In this document: positions 1-6,751 of the stretch, piece by piece
How positions within the stretch are numbered: position 1 is the stretch's first letter
Layout of the letters: each line of letters begins with the position of its first letter
From: CAYJDG01 sp964368875
Lineage (GTDB): Bacteria > Pseudomonadota > Alphaproteobacteria > Micavibrionales > Micavibrionaceae
Direction of reading: 5' to 3'
NCBI GenBank assembly: GCA_964368875.1
Contig: CAYJDG010000031.1
Span: 1-25,470, forward strand
Length of the DNA stretch: 25,470 nt
Made by a program: the position numbers and the translations under genes
Notes under the pieces: generated by a model
The model's input: the letters and a program-made list of their open reading frames with translations, nothing else
What the model was told of the DNA's origin: nothing
Database searches by the model: none

Positions 1-275
1 CCACTGCCGCATCGACTGCTTTGGACACCGCAATCGGAAACATCTCGACCTACCGTGCAACGGTTGGTTCGCTGCTGTCCCGCTTCGAGTTCCGTGGTGA
101 CGTTATCAATGATGCCGTCGAAAACCTTACGAGCGCCATGTCCGCGATTATGGATGTGGATATCGCGGCGGAGCAATCTGAACTGGTCAGTAAACAGGTT
201 CTGACGGAGGCTTCGATTGCAGCCCTCGGACAGGCCAACCAGATGAAGTCTTCACTCCTGTCGCTCGTTCGGTAG
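1..275 (+). CDS. Flagellin, 3' end only (cut by window edge)
   Basis: This is the C-terminal part of a flagellin, the subunit that polymerises into the flagellar filament outside the cell. The reading frame is open from the first complete codon at base 3 to the TAG at 273-275. It encodes the C-terminal D1/D0 helices, including SELVSKQVLTEASIAALGQ and the terminal SSLLSLVR. It is nearly identical to the two complete flagellins downstream, for example in the shared STYRATVGSLLSRFEFRGDVI stretch. The true start lies before the window, so any apparent start inside it (a TTG at 21) is not real. No T-rich terminator follows, so read-through into the next flagellin gene is possible. The family assignment is secure; which paralogue this is cannot be told. 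Confidence 0.95.
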   Translation, partial: TAASTALDTAIGNISTYRATVGSLLSRFEFRGDVINDAVENLTSAMSAIMDVDIAAEQSELVSKQVLTEASIAALGQANQMKSSLLSLVR

Positions 276-294
276 AAGTTAAGAACTCGTTAAC

Positions 295-321
295 TAAAGT
301 AAATTAGACTTTTTGCGGGAA
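295..321 (+). promoter_or_regulatory. Possible sigma-28-like promoter of the second flagellin
   Basis: TAAAGTAA, then 11 bases, then TGCGGGAA. Compared with the enterobacterial flagellar consensus TAAAGTTT-N11-GCCGATAA, the upstream box matches well with exact spacing, and the downstream box matches only about half. No equivalent is visible before the third flagellin, which lowers confidence. A 6-bp inverted repeat (AGTTAA ... TTAACT, 277-295) abuts it. Confidence 0.25.
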
Positions 322-366
322 CCAAGGCCGAAAGGCCGAAAGTTCCCGGGTTCCGAAGGATCGGGA
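316..366 (+). promoter_or_regulatory. Structured leader of the second flagellin (two stem-loops)
   Basis: The first hairpin pairs CGGGAAC (316-322) with GTTCCCG (342-348) and contains an inner GGCC-GAAA-GGCC stem closed by a GNRA-type tetraloop. No T-run follows, so it is unlikely to be a simple terminator. The second is TTCCGA-AGGA-TCGGGA (351-366), one G-U pair, ending 43 nt before the ATG. A related TTCCGA/TCGGAA hairpin lies before the third flagellin. These are candidate post-transcriptional control elements or mRNA stabilisers; the role is inferred. Confidence 0.45.
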
Positions 367-409
367 TCACTAAAAAAATAGGCAATGATCTCTAGAAAGG
401 AGACAAAAA

Positions 410-1228
410 ATGCCAGTTATAGCAACCAACACGTCTGCCAATACCGCTCTTATCTACCTCAACTCAAACTCGCGCGCACAAGAAAAATCGTTGGCCAAGT
501 TGTCCAGCGGTACCCGTATCGTTCGTGCTTCCGATGATGCTGCCGGCCTTGCTGTCGGTACCCGTCTGAAGTCCAACGTCACGGTTCTGAAGCAAGCTGC
601 AACCAACGCTGTTCAAGCCCGCTCGGTCCTTCAGACCGCTGACGGTGCACTGTCCCGTGTCGGTGACATTCTGCAACGTATGAAATCTCTGGCCGCCCAG
701 TCGAACTCCGGTTCGGTTGATGCGACTGCCCGTGGTTTCATCAACACGGAATTTCTTCAGCTCCGTGCCGAGGTTGACGCTATTGCGACTGCCACCACTT
801 TTAACGGCGTTGCCCTGATTGACGGTAACTACAACCAGAACTTCCAGGTTGGTATTCTTGCGACCGACACGATTGTCGTCAACATTTCTGCTGTTGATGC
901 GAACATCGCCGCTCTCGGTATCGCCAACGCCGCGGTTGATACGGTCGCCAACGCGACTGCTGCCTCTGCGCTGCTCGACACCGCAATCGGGAACATCTCG
1001 ACCTACCGCGCAACGGTTGGTTCGCTGCTGTCCCGCTTCGAGTTCCGTGGTGACGTTATCGCTGATGCGACAGAGAACCTTACAAGCGCCATGTCCGCGA
1101 TTATGGACGTGGATATCGCGGCGGAGCAATCCGAACTGGTCAGTAAACAGGTTCTGACGGAGGCCTCGATTGCAGCCCTCGGACAGGCCAACCAGATGAA
1201 GTCTTCACTACTCTCACTGGTTCGTTAA
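410..1228 (+). CDS. Flagellin, complete (272 aa)
   Basis: This encodes a filament protein exported through the flagellar type III apparatus. The N-terminal D0/D1 region (about residues 1-140) carries the flagellin pattern, with NSNSRAQEKSLAKLSSG, then RASDDAAGLAVGTRLKS and a TTFNG motif. The C-terminal D1/D0 helices (about 190-272) end in SSLLSLVR. At 272 aa it is a minimal flagellin with almost no variable D2/D3 domain, as is common in alphaproteobacteria. The ATG follows an excellent AAAGGAGA site (396-403), and a strong intrinsic terminator follows the stop. It differs from the third copy (3203-4021) by only a few residues, for example Thr-35/Ser and Thr-65/Val, and identity also runs through the ribosome-binding region, pointing to recent duplication or gene conversion. 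The long opposite-strand frame at 464-1129 is a codon-bias shadow. Confidence 0.97.
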   Translation: MPVIATNTSANTALIYLNSNSRAQEKSLAKLSSGTRIVRASDDAAGLAVGTRLKSNVTVLKQAATNAVQARSVLQTADGALSRVGDILQRMKSLAAQSNSGSVDATARGFINTEFLQLRAEVDAIATATTFNGVALIDGNYNQNFQVGILATDTIVVNISAVDANIAALGIANAAVDTVANATAASALLDTAIGNISTYRATVGSLLSRFEFRGDVIADATENLTSAMSAIMDVDIAAEQSELVSKQVLTEASIAALGQANQMKSSLLSLVR

Positions 1229-1242
1229 TAAATCCGATCTCT

Positions 1243-1273
1243 AAAAGCCCCCTCAATAGTGAGGGGGCTTTTT
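1243..1273 (+). terminator. Intrinsic terminator after the second flagellin
   Basis: A perfect 12-bp stem, AAAAGCCCCCTC paired with GAGGGGGCTTTT, closes a 6-nt AATAGT loop and ends in a T-run. It begins 14 bases after the flagellin stop and should insulate the hydrolase gene downstream. Symmetric A and T runs could also let it act on the other strand, but no gene converges on it. Confidence 0.93.
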
Positions 1274-1326
1274 GCTATCAAGAAATTAGGTCTGGACAAA
1301 ACGCTTGCCCCTTCTAGTTCGTTCAT

Positions 1327-2286
1327 ATGAATACAAAAAACGACCAACACAGCCAGGCGGGTCTGAAGGGATTTTTCACACTCGTCCGCGCGGCGTGGAA
1401 GTTTTATAGCGCGCGCAGCCCCAATCGATATCCGGACCGCCCTATTCCCGTACAGAAGATGACGCGCGAGCAATTGCTGGAGGTGCCAGATGGGACGGCG
1501 TACCGCCTCGGGCATTCCAGCCTGTTGCTGAAACTGAAAAACCAATTCTGGCTGACCGACCCGGTATTCTCCAAGCGCGCGTCACCTTTTTCCTTCATCG
1601 GGCCGAAACGCTTCCACGCGACTCCCCTCGCCCTTAAAGACTTACCGCCGATCACGGGGGTGATCCTGTCGCATGATCACTTCGATCACCTTGATAAACC
1701 AACGATCAAAAAACTGGCCGCGACAGCAGAGCATTTTATCTGTCCACGAGGTCTGGCCGAGATCCTGACCCGATGGGGCGTCAAGGCAGAGAAAATCCGC
1801 GAATGCACCTTAGGGCAATCGACAGAGGTCGCAGGCCTTCGCCTGACCTGCACGCCAGCCCAACATTTCTCGGGACGATCGCTGTGGAACCGCAACGAAA
1901 CACTGTGGGCTTCGTGGGTGATCGATAGTGGCGACCTTAAAATCTTCTTCAGCGGCGATTCAGGGTATTTCGAAGGCTTTCGCGCAATCGGTGAACAACA
2001 CGGCCCGTTCGATATCGTGTTCATGGAATGCGGCGCGTATGACGTGAACTGGCCCGCCGTGCATATGCAGCCGGAAGAAAGCATTCAGGCATATCGGGAC
2101 GTCAAAGGCCGGACGCTGGTGCCGATTCATAACAGCACGTTCTGCCTCGCCCGCCACGCGTGGAACGAACCGCTGGCACGTATTACCAAACTGGCGGAAC
2201 AGAACAACATCCATATCAGTACCCCGCAATTTGGCGAAGCGCTCAACATGCGCCAGCCGCACACGACACAGGCGTGGTGGGCTTGA
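1327..2286 (+). CDS. MBL-fold metallo-hydrolase (NAPE-PLD/UlaG-like)
   Basis: This is a 319-aa cytoplasmic metal-dependent hydrolase of the metallo-beta-lactamase superfamily. The metal-binding motif SHDHFDH is intact (His-116, Asp-117, His-118, Asp-120, His-121). Later ligands are visible in GDSGYF, with FMECGAYD and PIHNSTF following. The N-terminal lead-in ending before GTAYRLGHSSLLLKL is typical of the branch related to N-acyl-phosphatidylethanolamine phospholipase D and UlaG lactonases. The family covers phosphodiester and lactone hydrolysis, and I cannot name the substrate. The chosen ATG has no clear Shine-Dalgarno site; an internal ATG at 1459 is an alternative but would cut conserved sequence. 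The gene sits between flagellin genes and converges on the response regulator with a 6-base gap. Nothing in it suggests a flagellar role. Confidence 0.88.
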   Translation: MNTKNDQHSQAGLKGFFTLVRAAWKFYSARSPNRYPDRPIPVQKMTREQLLEVPDGTAYRLGHSSLLLKLKNQFWLTDPVFSKRASPFSFIGPKRFHATPLALKDLPPITGVILSHDHFDHLDKPTIKKLAATAEHFICPRGLAEILTRWGVKAEKIRECTLGQSTEVAGLRLTCTPAQHFSGRSLWNRNETLWASWVIDSGDLKIFFSGDSGYFEGFRAIGEQHGPFDIVFMECGAYDVNWPAVHMQPEESIQAYRDVKGRTLVPIHNSTFCLARHAWNEPLARITKLAEQNNIHISTPQFGEALNMRQPHTTQAWWA

Positions 2287-2292
2287 AGGCCG

Positions 2293-3015
2293 TTATTCGG
2301 ACAGATTTTCAGTTACAGTTGAAAAAATATAGCCAACACCACTGATAGACTGGATCAGCGTAGGTGTTATACCGTCAATCTTACGACGCAGGCGCACGAT
2401 CTGCGTGTCGATGGCACGCTCGGTCACATTAAAGCCATAGCCCCGGCTGGCATCGAGCAGTTGTTCACGGCTAAAGACCTGATTGGGCGCAAGCGCGAAA
2501 ACTTCAAGCAGGCGAAATTCCTTAGTCGTAAGCCGTACAGGCTGACCTTGATCAGAATTCAGCTGCATGCGCGCGCGATCCAGCACCCACCCGGCAAAGC
2601 GTATTTTCAACACCCGGCGATCCTGCAAAATCTCTGGACGGTTGCTTAAAGTACGGCGATAGCGCCGTGCATGCGCCGCCACACGGGCGAGCAATTCCTG
2701 CATCTGCACGGGTTTGACCATATAATCGTCGGCACCCGCCTGAAAGGCGATAACCTTATCGATCAGGCTGTTCTTTTTGCTGACAATCATGATTGGCGCG
2801 TCGGTATGTTTGCGGATTTTAGCCATCAGGGTCAGTCCGTTTTCTTCAGCGAGCAGAAGCTCAAGAATGATGACCTCGGGCAATCCCGCCTTGATCATCT
2901 TGATGATCTGCGCAGATTCTGTCGCTTGCAGAACCGCATAACTGTCGCGCTCGAGCGCCTGACGCACAGCTGCATCATCGCTATCGTCGATCAACAGCAC
3001 GAGAGGCTTCGCCAT
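2293..3015 (-). CDS. OmpR/PhoB-family response regulator with Glu at the phosphoacceptor site
   Basis: This is a 240-aa DNA-binding response regulator. The receiver domain (about residues 4-118) has the acidic pair Asp-10/Asp-11, the conserved Ser in IMIVSKKN and the conserved Lys in YMVKPVQ. The phosphoacceptor position reads IILELLL with Glu-52 (codon GAG), where the family normally has Asp. A winged-helix output domain (about 133-236) follows, with TTKEFRLLEVFA and the recognition-helix and wing region RAIDTQIVRLRRKID. The start is supported by an AAGG site about 9 nt upstream. No histidine kinase gene is adjacent. Asp-to-Glu replacement can mimic phosphorylation in some regulators, so this one may be active without a kinase; that is inference. 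It is divergent from the third flagellin, and a Pho-box-like repeat lies between them. Confidence 0.93.
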   Translation of the reverse strand: MAKPLVLLIDDSDDAAVRQALERDSYAVLQATESAQIIKMIKAGLPEVIILELLLAEENGLTLMAKIRKHTDAPIMIVSKKNSLIDKVIAFQAGADDYMVKPVQMQELLARVAAHARRYRRTLSNRPEILQDRRVLKIRFAGWVLDRARMQLNSDQGQPVRLTTKEFRLLEVFALAPNQVFSREQLLDASRGYGFNVTERAIDTQIVRLRRKIDGITPTLIQSISGVGYIFSTVTENLSE

Positions 3016-3064
3016 GGGTCAAACCTTAATCAAACGTAAATGAAAAGAAGGATTTCGCGTGATC

Positions 3065-3084
3065 TTGTCACAGGACTGTCACAG
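3065..3084. promoter_or_regulatory. Pho-box-like direct repeat between regulator and flagellin
   Basis: TTGTCAC-AGGA-CTGTCAC is two near-identical 7-mers in an 11-bp phase, the pattern bound by OmpR/PhoB-family dimers and close to the Escherichia coli Pho-box arrangement. It is 50 bases upstream of the response-regulator start and about 120 upstream of the flagellin start, so it could serve either gene. The binding protein is not known from sequence; the neighbouring regulator is an obvious candidate. Confidence 0.5.
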
Positions 3085-3155
3085 CTTTGCGCTCGGACTG
3101 CCATAAAGACACCGTACACTTATTGAAGCTAAAGACCTACCACTTAAACTTTCTA

Positions 3156-3174
3156 CATTCCGAGCATCGGAATG
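3156..3174 (+). promoter_or_regulatory. Leader stem-loop of the third flagellin
   Basis: A perfect 8-bp stem, CATTCCGA paired with TCGGAATG around a GCA loop, ends 28 nt before the ATG. Its TTCCGA/TCGGAA core matches the second hairpin in the leader of the other complete flagellin, although the surrounding leader sequences differ. Conservation of the structure hints at a post-transcriptional role, for example as a target for a flagellin mRNA-binding protein such as FlbT; that link is inference. Confidence 0.5.
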
Positions 3175-3202
3175 AACATCAACCTCCAGAAGGAGACAAA
3201 AA

Positions 3203-4021
3203 ATGCCTGTTATAGCAACCAATACGTCTGCCAATACCGCTCTTATCTACCTCAATTCAAACTCGCGCGCCCAAGAAAAGTCACTGGCCAAATTGTCCAG
3301 CGGCTCGAGAATCGTTCGTGCATCTGATGATGCTGCCGGCCTTGCTGTCGGTACCCGTCTGAAGTCTAACGTCACGGTTCTGAAGCAAGCTGCCGTCAAC
3401 GCTGTTCAAGCCCGTTCGGTTCTCCAGACCGCTGACGGCGCTCTGTCCCGCGTCGGCGACATTCTGCAACGGATGAAGTCCCTCTCCGCTCAGTCGAACT
3501 CCGGTTCGGTTGATGCGACTGCACGGGGCTTTATCAACACGGAATTTCTTCAGCTCCGTGCCGAGGTTGACGCGATCGCCAACGCCACCACATTCAACGG
3601 TGTCGCCCTGATCGACGGTAACTACAACCAGAACTATCAGGTTGGTATTCTTGCGACCGATACAATCGTCGTCAACATTTCTGCAGTTGATGCGAACATT
3701 GCTGCTCTTGGTATCGCCAACGCCGCGGTTGATACCGTGGCCAACGCGACTGCTGCCTCTGCCCTGCTCGATACGGCCATCACCAACATCTCGACCTACC
3801 GTTCCACGGTTGGCTCATTGTTGTCCCGTTTCGAATTCCGTGGCGACGTTATCAACGACGCCGTGGAAAACCTCTCAAGCGCCATGTCCGCGATTATGGA
3901 CGTGGATATTGCAGCGGAGCAATCCGAACTTGTCAGCAAACAGGTTCTAACTGAAGCGGCCATCGCCGCACTGGGTCAAGCCAACCAGATGAAATCGTCG
4001 CTGCTTTCACTGGTACGGTAA
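3203..4021 (+). CDS. Flagellin, complete (272 aa), third copy
   Basis: This is a filament subunit of the same length and layout as the copy at 410-1228, with conserved N- and C-terminal D0/D1 helices and a very short middle. It begins MPVIATNTSANTALIYLNSN and ends SSLLSLVR. An AGAAGGAGACAAAAA ribosome-binding region, almost identical to that of the second copy, precedes the ATG. It differs by scattered substitutions, such as AAVNAVQAR and LTEAAIAALG. Many synonymous third-position changes in the 3' half suggest that this copy has diverged longer than the first two have from each other. Unlike them, it sits alone behind its own leader and divergent from a response regulator, so it may be separately controlled. 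A strong terminator follows. Confidence 0.97.
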   Translation: MPVIATNTSANTALIYLNSNSRAQEKSLAKLSSGSRIVRASDDAAGLAVGTRLKSNVTVLKQAAVNAVQARSVLQTADGALSRVGDILQRMKSLSAQSNSGSVDATARGFINTEFLQLRAEVDAIANATTFNGVALIDGNYNQNYQVGILATDTIVVNISAVDANIAALGIANAAVDTVANATAASALLDTAITNISTYRSTVGSLLSRFEFRGDVINDAVENLSSAMSAIMDVDIAAEQSELVSKQVLTEAAIAALGQANQMKSSLLSLVR

Positions 4022-4037
4022 TAGTCTAGAGAAACTT

Positions 4038-4071
4038 AAGGCCCCCTCACGGTTTGAGGGGGCCTTTTTTT
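4038..4071 (+). terminator. Intrinsic terminator after the third flagellin
   Basis: A 12-bp perfect stem, AAGGCCCCCTCA paired with TGAGGGGGCCTT, closes a CGGTT loop and is followed by a run of seven T. It lies between convergent genes. On the minus strand the hairpin lacks a comparable T-run, so it mainly serves the flagellin. Confidence 0.93.
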
Positions 4072-4085
4072 GGGCGATGACGAAA

Positions 4086-4493
4086 TTATTTGGTGACGGA
4101 GGCCTTAAGCCGTTTGATCCACTCGACCACCTGTTGCGGCTCATAGGGTTTGGCCATGTGCGGCCCCTGTTCGCACAACTCGCCTGCCGCCTTGGCGGCG
4201 TTCTCGACGGCCCCGGTGAGAACTACTTCAAGCCCGGGTTTGTTTTTACGCACCCATTGCGCCAGGCCAAAGCCATCCATCGAACCGGGCATCTGGATAT
4301 CGCTGAACACAACATCGACTTTGATGGTCTCTTCACTGAGAACAGTGACGGCTTCATCGGCGGAGGCGGCCTCCAGCACGCGGTAGCCGCAGTGACGGAG
4401 ATATTCGGCAATCGCCGTGCGCACGAGCACTTCGTCTTCAACGACAAGCACTGTTTCCAGGTCGGTTGACTTTATTTCAGGGAGTTCATTCAT
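4086..4493 (-). CDS. CheY-like single-domain response regulator (second of pair)
   Basis: This is a 135-aa stand-alone receiver with no output domain. It carries the acidic patch in VLVVEDE, the phosphoacceptor Asp-65 in FSDIQMPG, the Thr in VVLTGAVE and the Lys in MAKPYEP, so it should be phosphorylatable. Its ATG lies inside the end of the upstream receiver gene (8-base overlap in GATGAATGA), a sign of translational coupling. Such soluble receivers act by protein contact, for example in phosphorelays or at the flagellar motor. The partner kinase is not in the window. It resembles its upstream neighbour in length, order of motifs and the ADEAV.VL segment, consistent with an old tandem duplication. 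It converges on the third flagellin. Confidence 0.92.
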   Translation of the reverse strand: MNELPEIKSTDLETVLVVEDEVLVRTAIAEYLRHCGYRVLEAASADEAVTVLSEETIKVDVVFSDIQMPGSMDGFGLAQWVRKNKPGLEVVLTGAVENAAKAAGELCEQGPHMAKPYEPQQVVEWIKRLKASVTK

Positions 4494-4902
4494 CTTGTGG
4501 CCTTTGATCAGGTTCTAGCATCTGCGTGACATACGCATAAACGCTATTGAGATCATAAGGTTTCCTGAAAAATTTTACATTCGGTGCGTCAATGTGCTCA
4601 GCCGTATGGTGGCCCGAGACGACAATGACCGGCAACCCCGGCGCTTCCCGGCGCACGTGCTCAGCCAAGCCCAGACCATTCAGGACCCCGGGCATATCAA
4701 CATCGGTAATGACAGCATCAATGTGAAGGAGGGATTTTAGAACCAGAACGGCCTCATCGGCGGTCGCCGCTTCATGCACGACCAAACCCTTGGACCTTAG
4801 CCATTCCGCCAAGGTAAACCGCAGGGCGACATTGTCTTCAACGACGAGAATTTTTTTGGGTTCTTTTTTAGCATCTAGCGCTACCTCGCCACTATTCAGC
4901 AT
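4486..4902 (-). CDS. CheY-like single-domain response regulator (first of pair)
   Basis: This is a 138-aa receiver-only protein. Motifs are complete: acidic residues in ILVVEDN, phosphoacceptor Asp-67 in VITDVDMPG, Ser in VIVVSGHH and Lys in FFRKPYDL. A short charged N-terminal tail (residues 1-16) precedes the fold. The ATG has an AAAAGG site 8 nt upstream. The gene overlaps the second receiver by 8 bases, so the two form one operon. There is no kinase, phosphatase or output gene beside them. Whether they compete for one kinase or pass phosphate in series cannot be told from sequence. A perfect inverted repeat lies 47 bases upstream of the start. Confidence 0.92.
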   Translation of the reverse strand: MLNSGEVALDAKKEPKKILVVEDNVALRFTLAEWLRSKGLVVHEAATADEAVLVLKSLLHIDAVITDVDMPGVLNGLGLAEHVRREAPGLPVIVVSGHHTAEHIDAPNVKFFRKPYDLNSVYAYVTQMLEPDQRPQDE

Positions 4903-4948
4903 GGTTTCAGCCTTTTACGCGTTCCCAGCCCGACAATACGCAGCATGG

Positions 4949-4964
4949 GTTTAAGAGCTTAAAC
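4949..4964. promoter_or_regulatory. Inverted repeat upstream of the receiver pair
   Basis: GTTTAAG-AG-CTTAAAC has perfect 7-bp arms with a 2-bp centre. It lies 47 bases before the first receiver gene and about 45 bases beyond the stop of the next gene upstream on the same strand. The symmetry suits an operator for a dimeric regulator. I could not place convincing -35 and -10 boxes around it. Confidence 0.35.
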
Positions 4965-5008
4965 GTAACATGGCTTAAAAAAGTTCCCAAGAGGGGCGTG
5001 GAAAGCGA

Positions 5009-5395
5009 CTATTCGTCTAGATCTGGGTGTTCCGGCTCGGTCAGGACCTTATCCGTCCGGCACACCGACAGGGGCAGAACCCGGGAGCTTTCAATTTTAA
5101 GCAGAGTTTCAGTCGCGGCATTCGTCTTGACCTTCATGCACACGCAGCCATACCCATAGGACCCGCCATTGGTGTGCACCCAGTCGCCTTCACGCCCCTC
5201 AAAACTCGGCCAGTCACCCTCGACTTCGGACTCCGTCCCCTGCGTACTGATCACCCACTGCCCATCGGCATCAGTGAGCCATGCGTTACCGGGCGTTGGG
5301 TTTTCAAACCAGCCGCACCGCGTTTCGGCGTGGGCGGGAGAGGTTGCGCTGAGCAAGATGAGTAAAAGGGTGAAACTGAGGATATAGTTTTTCAT
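5009..5395 (-). CDS. Exported DUF4087-like protein
   Basis: This is a 128-aa exported protein of unknown function. Residues 1-23 form a clear signal peptide: Lys-2, then the hydrophobic ILSFTLLLILLSATS, with cleavage after AHA. The mature part opens ETRCGWFENPTPGNAWLTDADG, which I associate from memory with the DUF4087 family. It contains four Cys (RCGW, GCVC, SVCR), enough for disulfides in the periplasm, and an acidic C-terminal tail ending EPEHPDLDE. No good Shine-Dalgarno site is visible, but the signal peptide fixes the start. It lies at the downstream edge of an AT-rich stretch and is more GC-rich than the next two genes. The function is unknown. Confidence 0.75.
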   Translation of the reverse strand: MKNYILSFTLLLILLSATSPAHAETRCGWFENPTPGNAWLTDADGQWVISTQGTESEVEGDWPSFEGREGDWVHTNGGSYGYGCVCMKVKTNAATETLLKIESSRVLPLSVCRTDKVLTEPEHPDLDE

Positions 5396-5453
5396 GAATA
5401 TTTTTGCTTCGATTTTATCAATTTAATCTGACCCGTTTGATTCATGTTTCATT

Positions 5454-6188
5454 CTAATCTCCCTTAATCATCCATGAGTCAAAACGTTTACGGGTATCTT
5501 CGTCGGCTTTTAAATGACCCTCCGCAGAATAATCATTGCGGAAAAACCTATAACCCAGCCAGAGATTTTTCTTATACAGATAATTAGTCTGACAAGAATC
5601 AGTCATGCTATATTCACCGGGCTTGCTTCCCATAGTTGGACAATTAAAAACTATAGGCTCCCTATCCTCAGTGATATCAAAAGATGGAAGCACGTAAATA
5701 TATAGATACCCTTTTGTAATGAGCTCCATACCACCAGAAACCCGTCGGCTTCTGCCGTTTTTGCGACCTTCCTCAATCAACGACTTATCCTGCTGGTATT
5801 GTGATTTATAATCATTATAGCGAAGGTCGGCCATACCAGCATTTGGATAGTGAAAGTTTCGGATGCCATCTAAATGTTTTATTTCACATTGACGATCTAA
5901 ATATTCACGACGTTCTCCCGATGCATCTATTACAGCCAGACCTGTACGCGGAAGAGCGAATTTTATATCGGCGATTGTGACTAGAAGCGGCTCCTCGCAA
6001 ATTGGCCTTTTTAGCAATGCCTCATGCGCCTTCATCTCTGCAATAGCCTTATTTTGCTCACGAAGACCTGCTTGATGATATTCTGAGGCTAAGAAAGCTT
6101 GTTTTTTTTCATTCTTAGCGTAGACAATATAGCCAATGCCTAAAAGGGCGGCAAAAATAATGCCTATAAGGATTTTTTGAGGTTTCAT
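5454..6188 (-). CDS. Membrane-anchored hypothetical protein (244 aa)
   Basis: I do not recognise this family. Residues 6-24 (ILIGIIFAALLGIGYIVYA) form one N-terminal membrane helix or an uncleaved signal, followed by a Lys-rich segment and a soluble domain of about 215 residues. That domain has four Cys (PICEEP, RQCEIK, FNCPTM, DSCQTN) and many Tyr, suggesting a disulfide-stabilised periplasmic fold. Codon use is AT-rich, unlike the flagellin and lipid A genes. It is followed on the same strand by the DUF4087-like gene after about 60 bases and preceded by another small anchored protein, so the three may be one unit. It could be an acquired gene. Confidence 0.65.
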   Translation of the reverse strand: MKPQKILIGIIFAALLGIGYIVYAKNEKKQAFLASEYHQAGLREQNKAIAEMKAHEALLKRPICEEPLLVTIADIKFALPRTGLAVIDASGERREYLDRQCEIKHLDGIRNFHYPNAGMADLRYNDYKSQYQQDKSLIEEGRKNGRSRRVSGGMELITKGYLYIYVLPSFDITEDREPIVFNCPTMGSKPGEYSMTDSCQTNYLYKKNLWLGYRFFRNDYSAEGHLKADEDTRKRFDSWMIKGD

Positions 6189-6229
6189 TCAGGTAATCAA
6201 TATCATCTGATTTCTTGGATTAGATATTA

Positions 6230-6751
6230 TCATTCAATACTATCCCAATAATCATCTATAGACTTAAGATGCGCCTTATAAACAGGCTCTGTAATGAATT
6301 CGCTCGAACTATCATACGATTTGATGCCGCATGCATCGACAGAGTAGTCCGTAACGACGTATGAATCCTCATCTCCTTGAACGTGAGAATTAGGAAAATT
6401 TGTACGAATGAGATAAAAATATCTACCTGCAATTTTATTTAATATTTTGTCGCCTAAACTTAGGGACCAAGGCTCTCCGTCTACGCGGCAACATGATGGA
6501 AATTCGCCTCCCCTGGTTTCTTTAAGTTTCTGAGCCAGAATTATTTCAGATGATTCAGAGTTATCAGCGCCAAATAAAAAGTTCTTTACGAGTTCACGCT
6601 CACTTAGATAACGAAATTCGCTGTAACAGAATCCGGAAAAATTTAAAAATTGTAAAGTTAGAATACCAATAAAAAGAATGGCTAAAGAAATACTTAGATA
6701 AGTTATTTTTTTCTTAGGATTAAGACTGCGCAATTCAAGTTGATGGGACAT
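6230..6751 (-). CDS. Membrane-anchored hypothetical protein (173 aa)
   Basis: I do not recognise this family. A positively charged start (RSLNPKKK) precedes one membrane helix at about residues 16-37 (ITYLSISLAILFIGILTLQFL), giving an N-in, C-out anchor with a soluble domain of about 135 residues outside. Cys occur in GFCYS, PSCCRV and DACGIK. An AAAAGGA site about 11 nt before the ATG supports the start. Base composition is distinctly AT-rich. It has the same architecture as the 244-aa protein downstream (one N-terminal helix plus a Cys-containing domain), but I see no clear sequence similarity between them. The role is unknown. Confidence 0.62.
   Translation of the reverse strand: MSHQLELRSLNPKKKITYLSISLAILFIGILTLQFLNFSGFCYSEFRYLSERELVKNFLFGADNSESSEIILAQKLKETRGGEFPSCCRVDGEPWSLSLGDKILNKIAGRYFYLIRTNFPNSHVQGDEDSYVVTDYSVDACGIKSYDSSSEFITEPVYKAHLKSIDDYWDSIE

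Noticed and set aside
464..1129. 221-aa minus-strand frame opposite the second flagellin
   Set aside because: It mirrors flagellin codon bias, has no ribosome site, and its composition is unlike a real protein. The third flagellin shows only a short version of it.
3077..3092. Possible sigma-54 site (TGTCAC ... TTGC) before the third flagellin
   Set aside because: The spacing between the two elements is one base too short, and the invariant GG of the -24 box is missing. The sequence is better explained by the Pho-box-like repeat.
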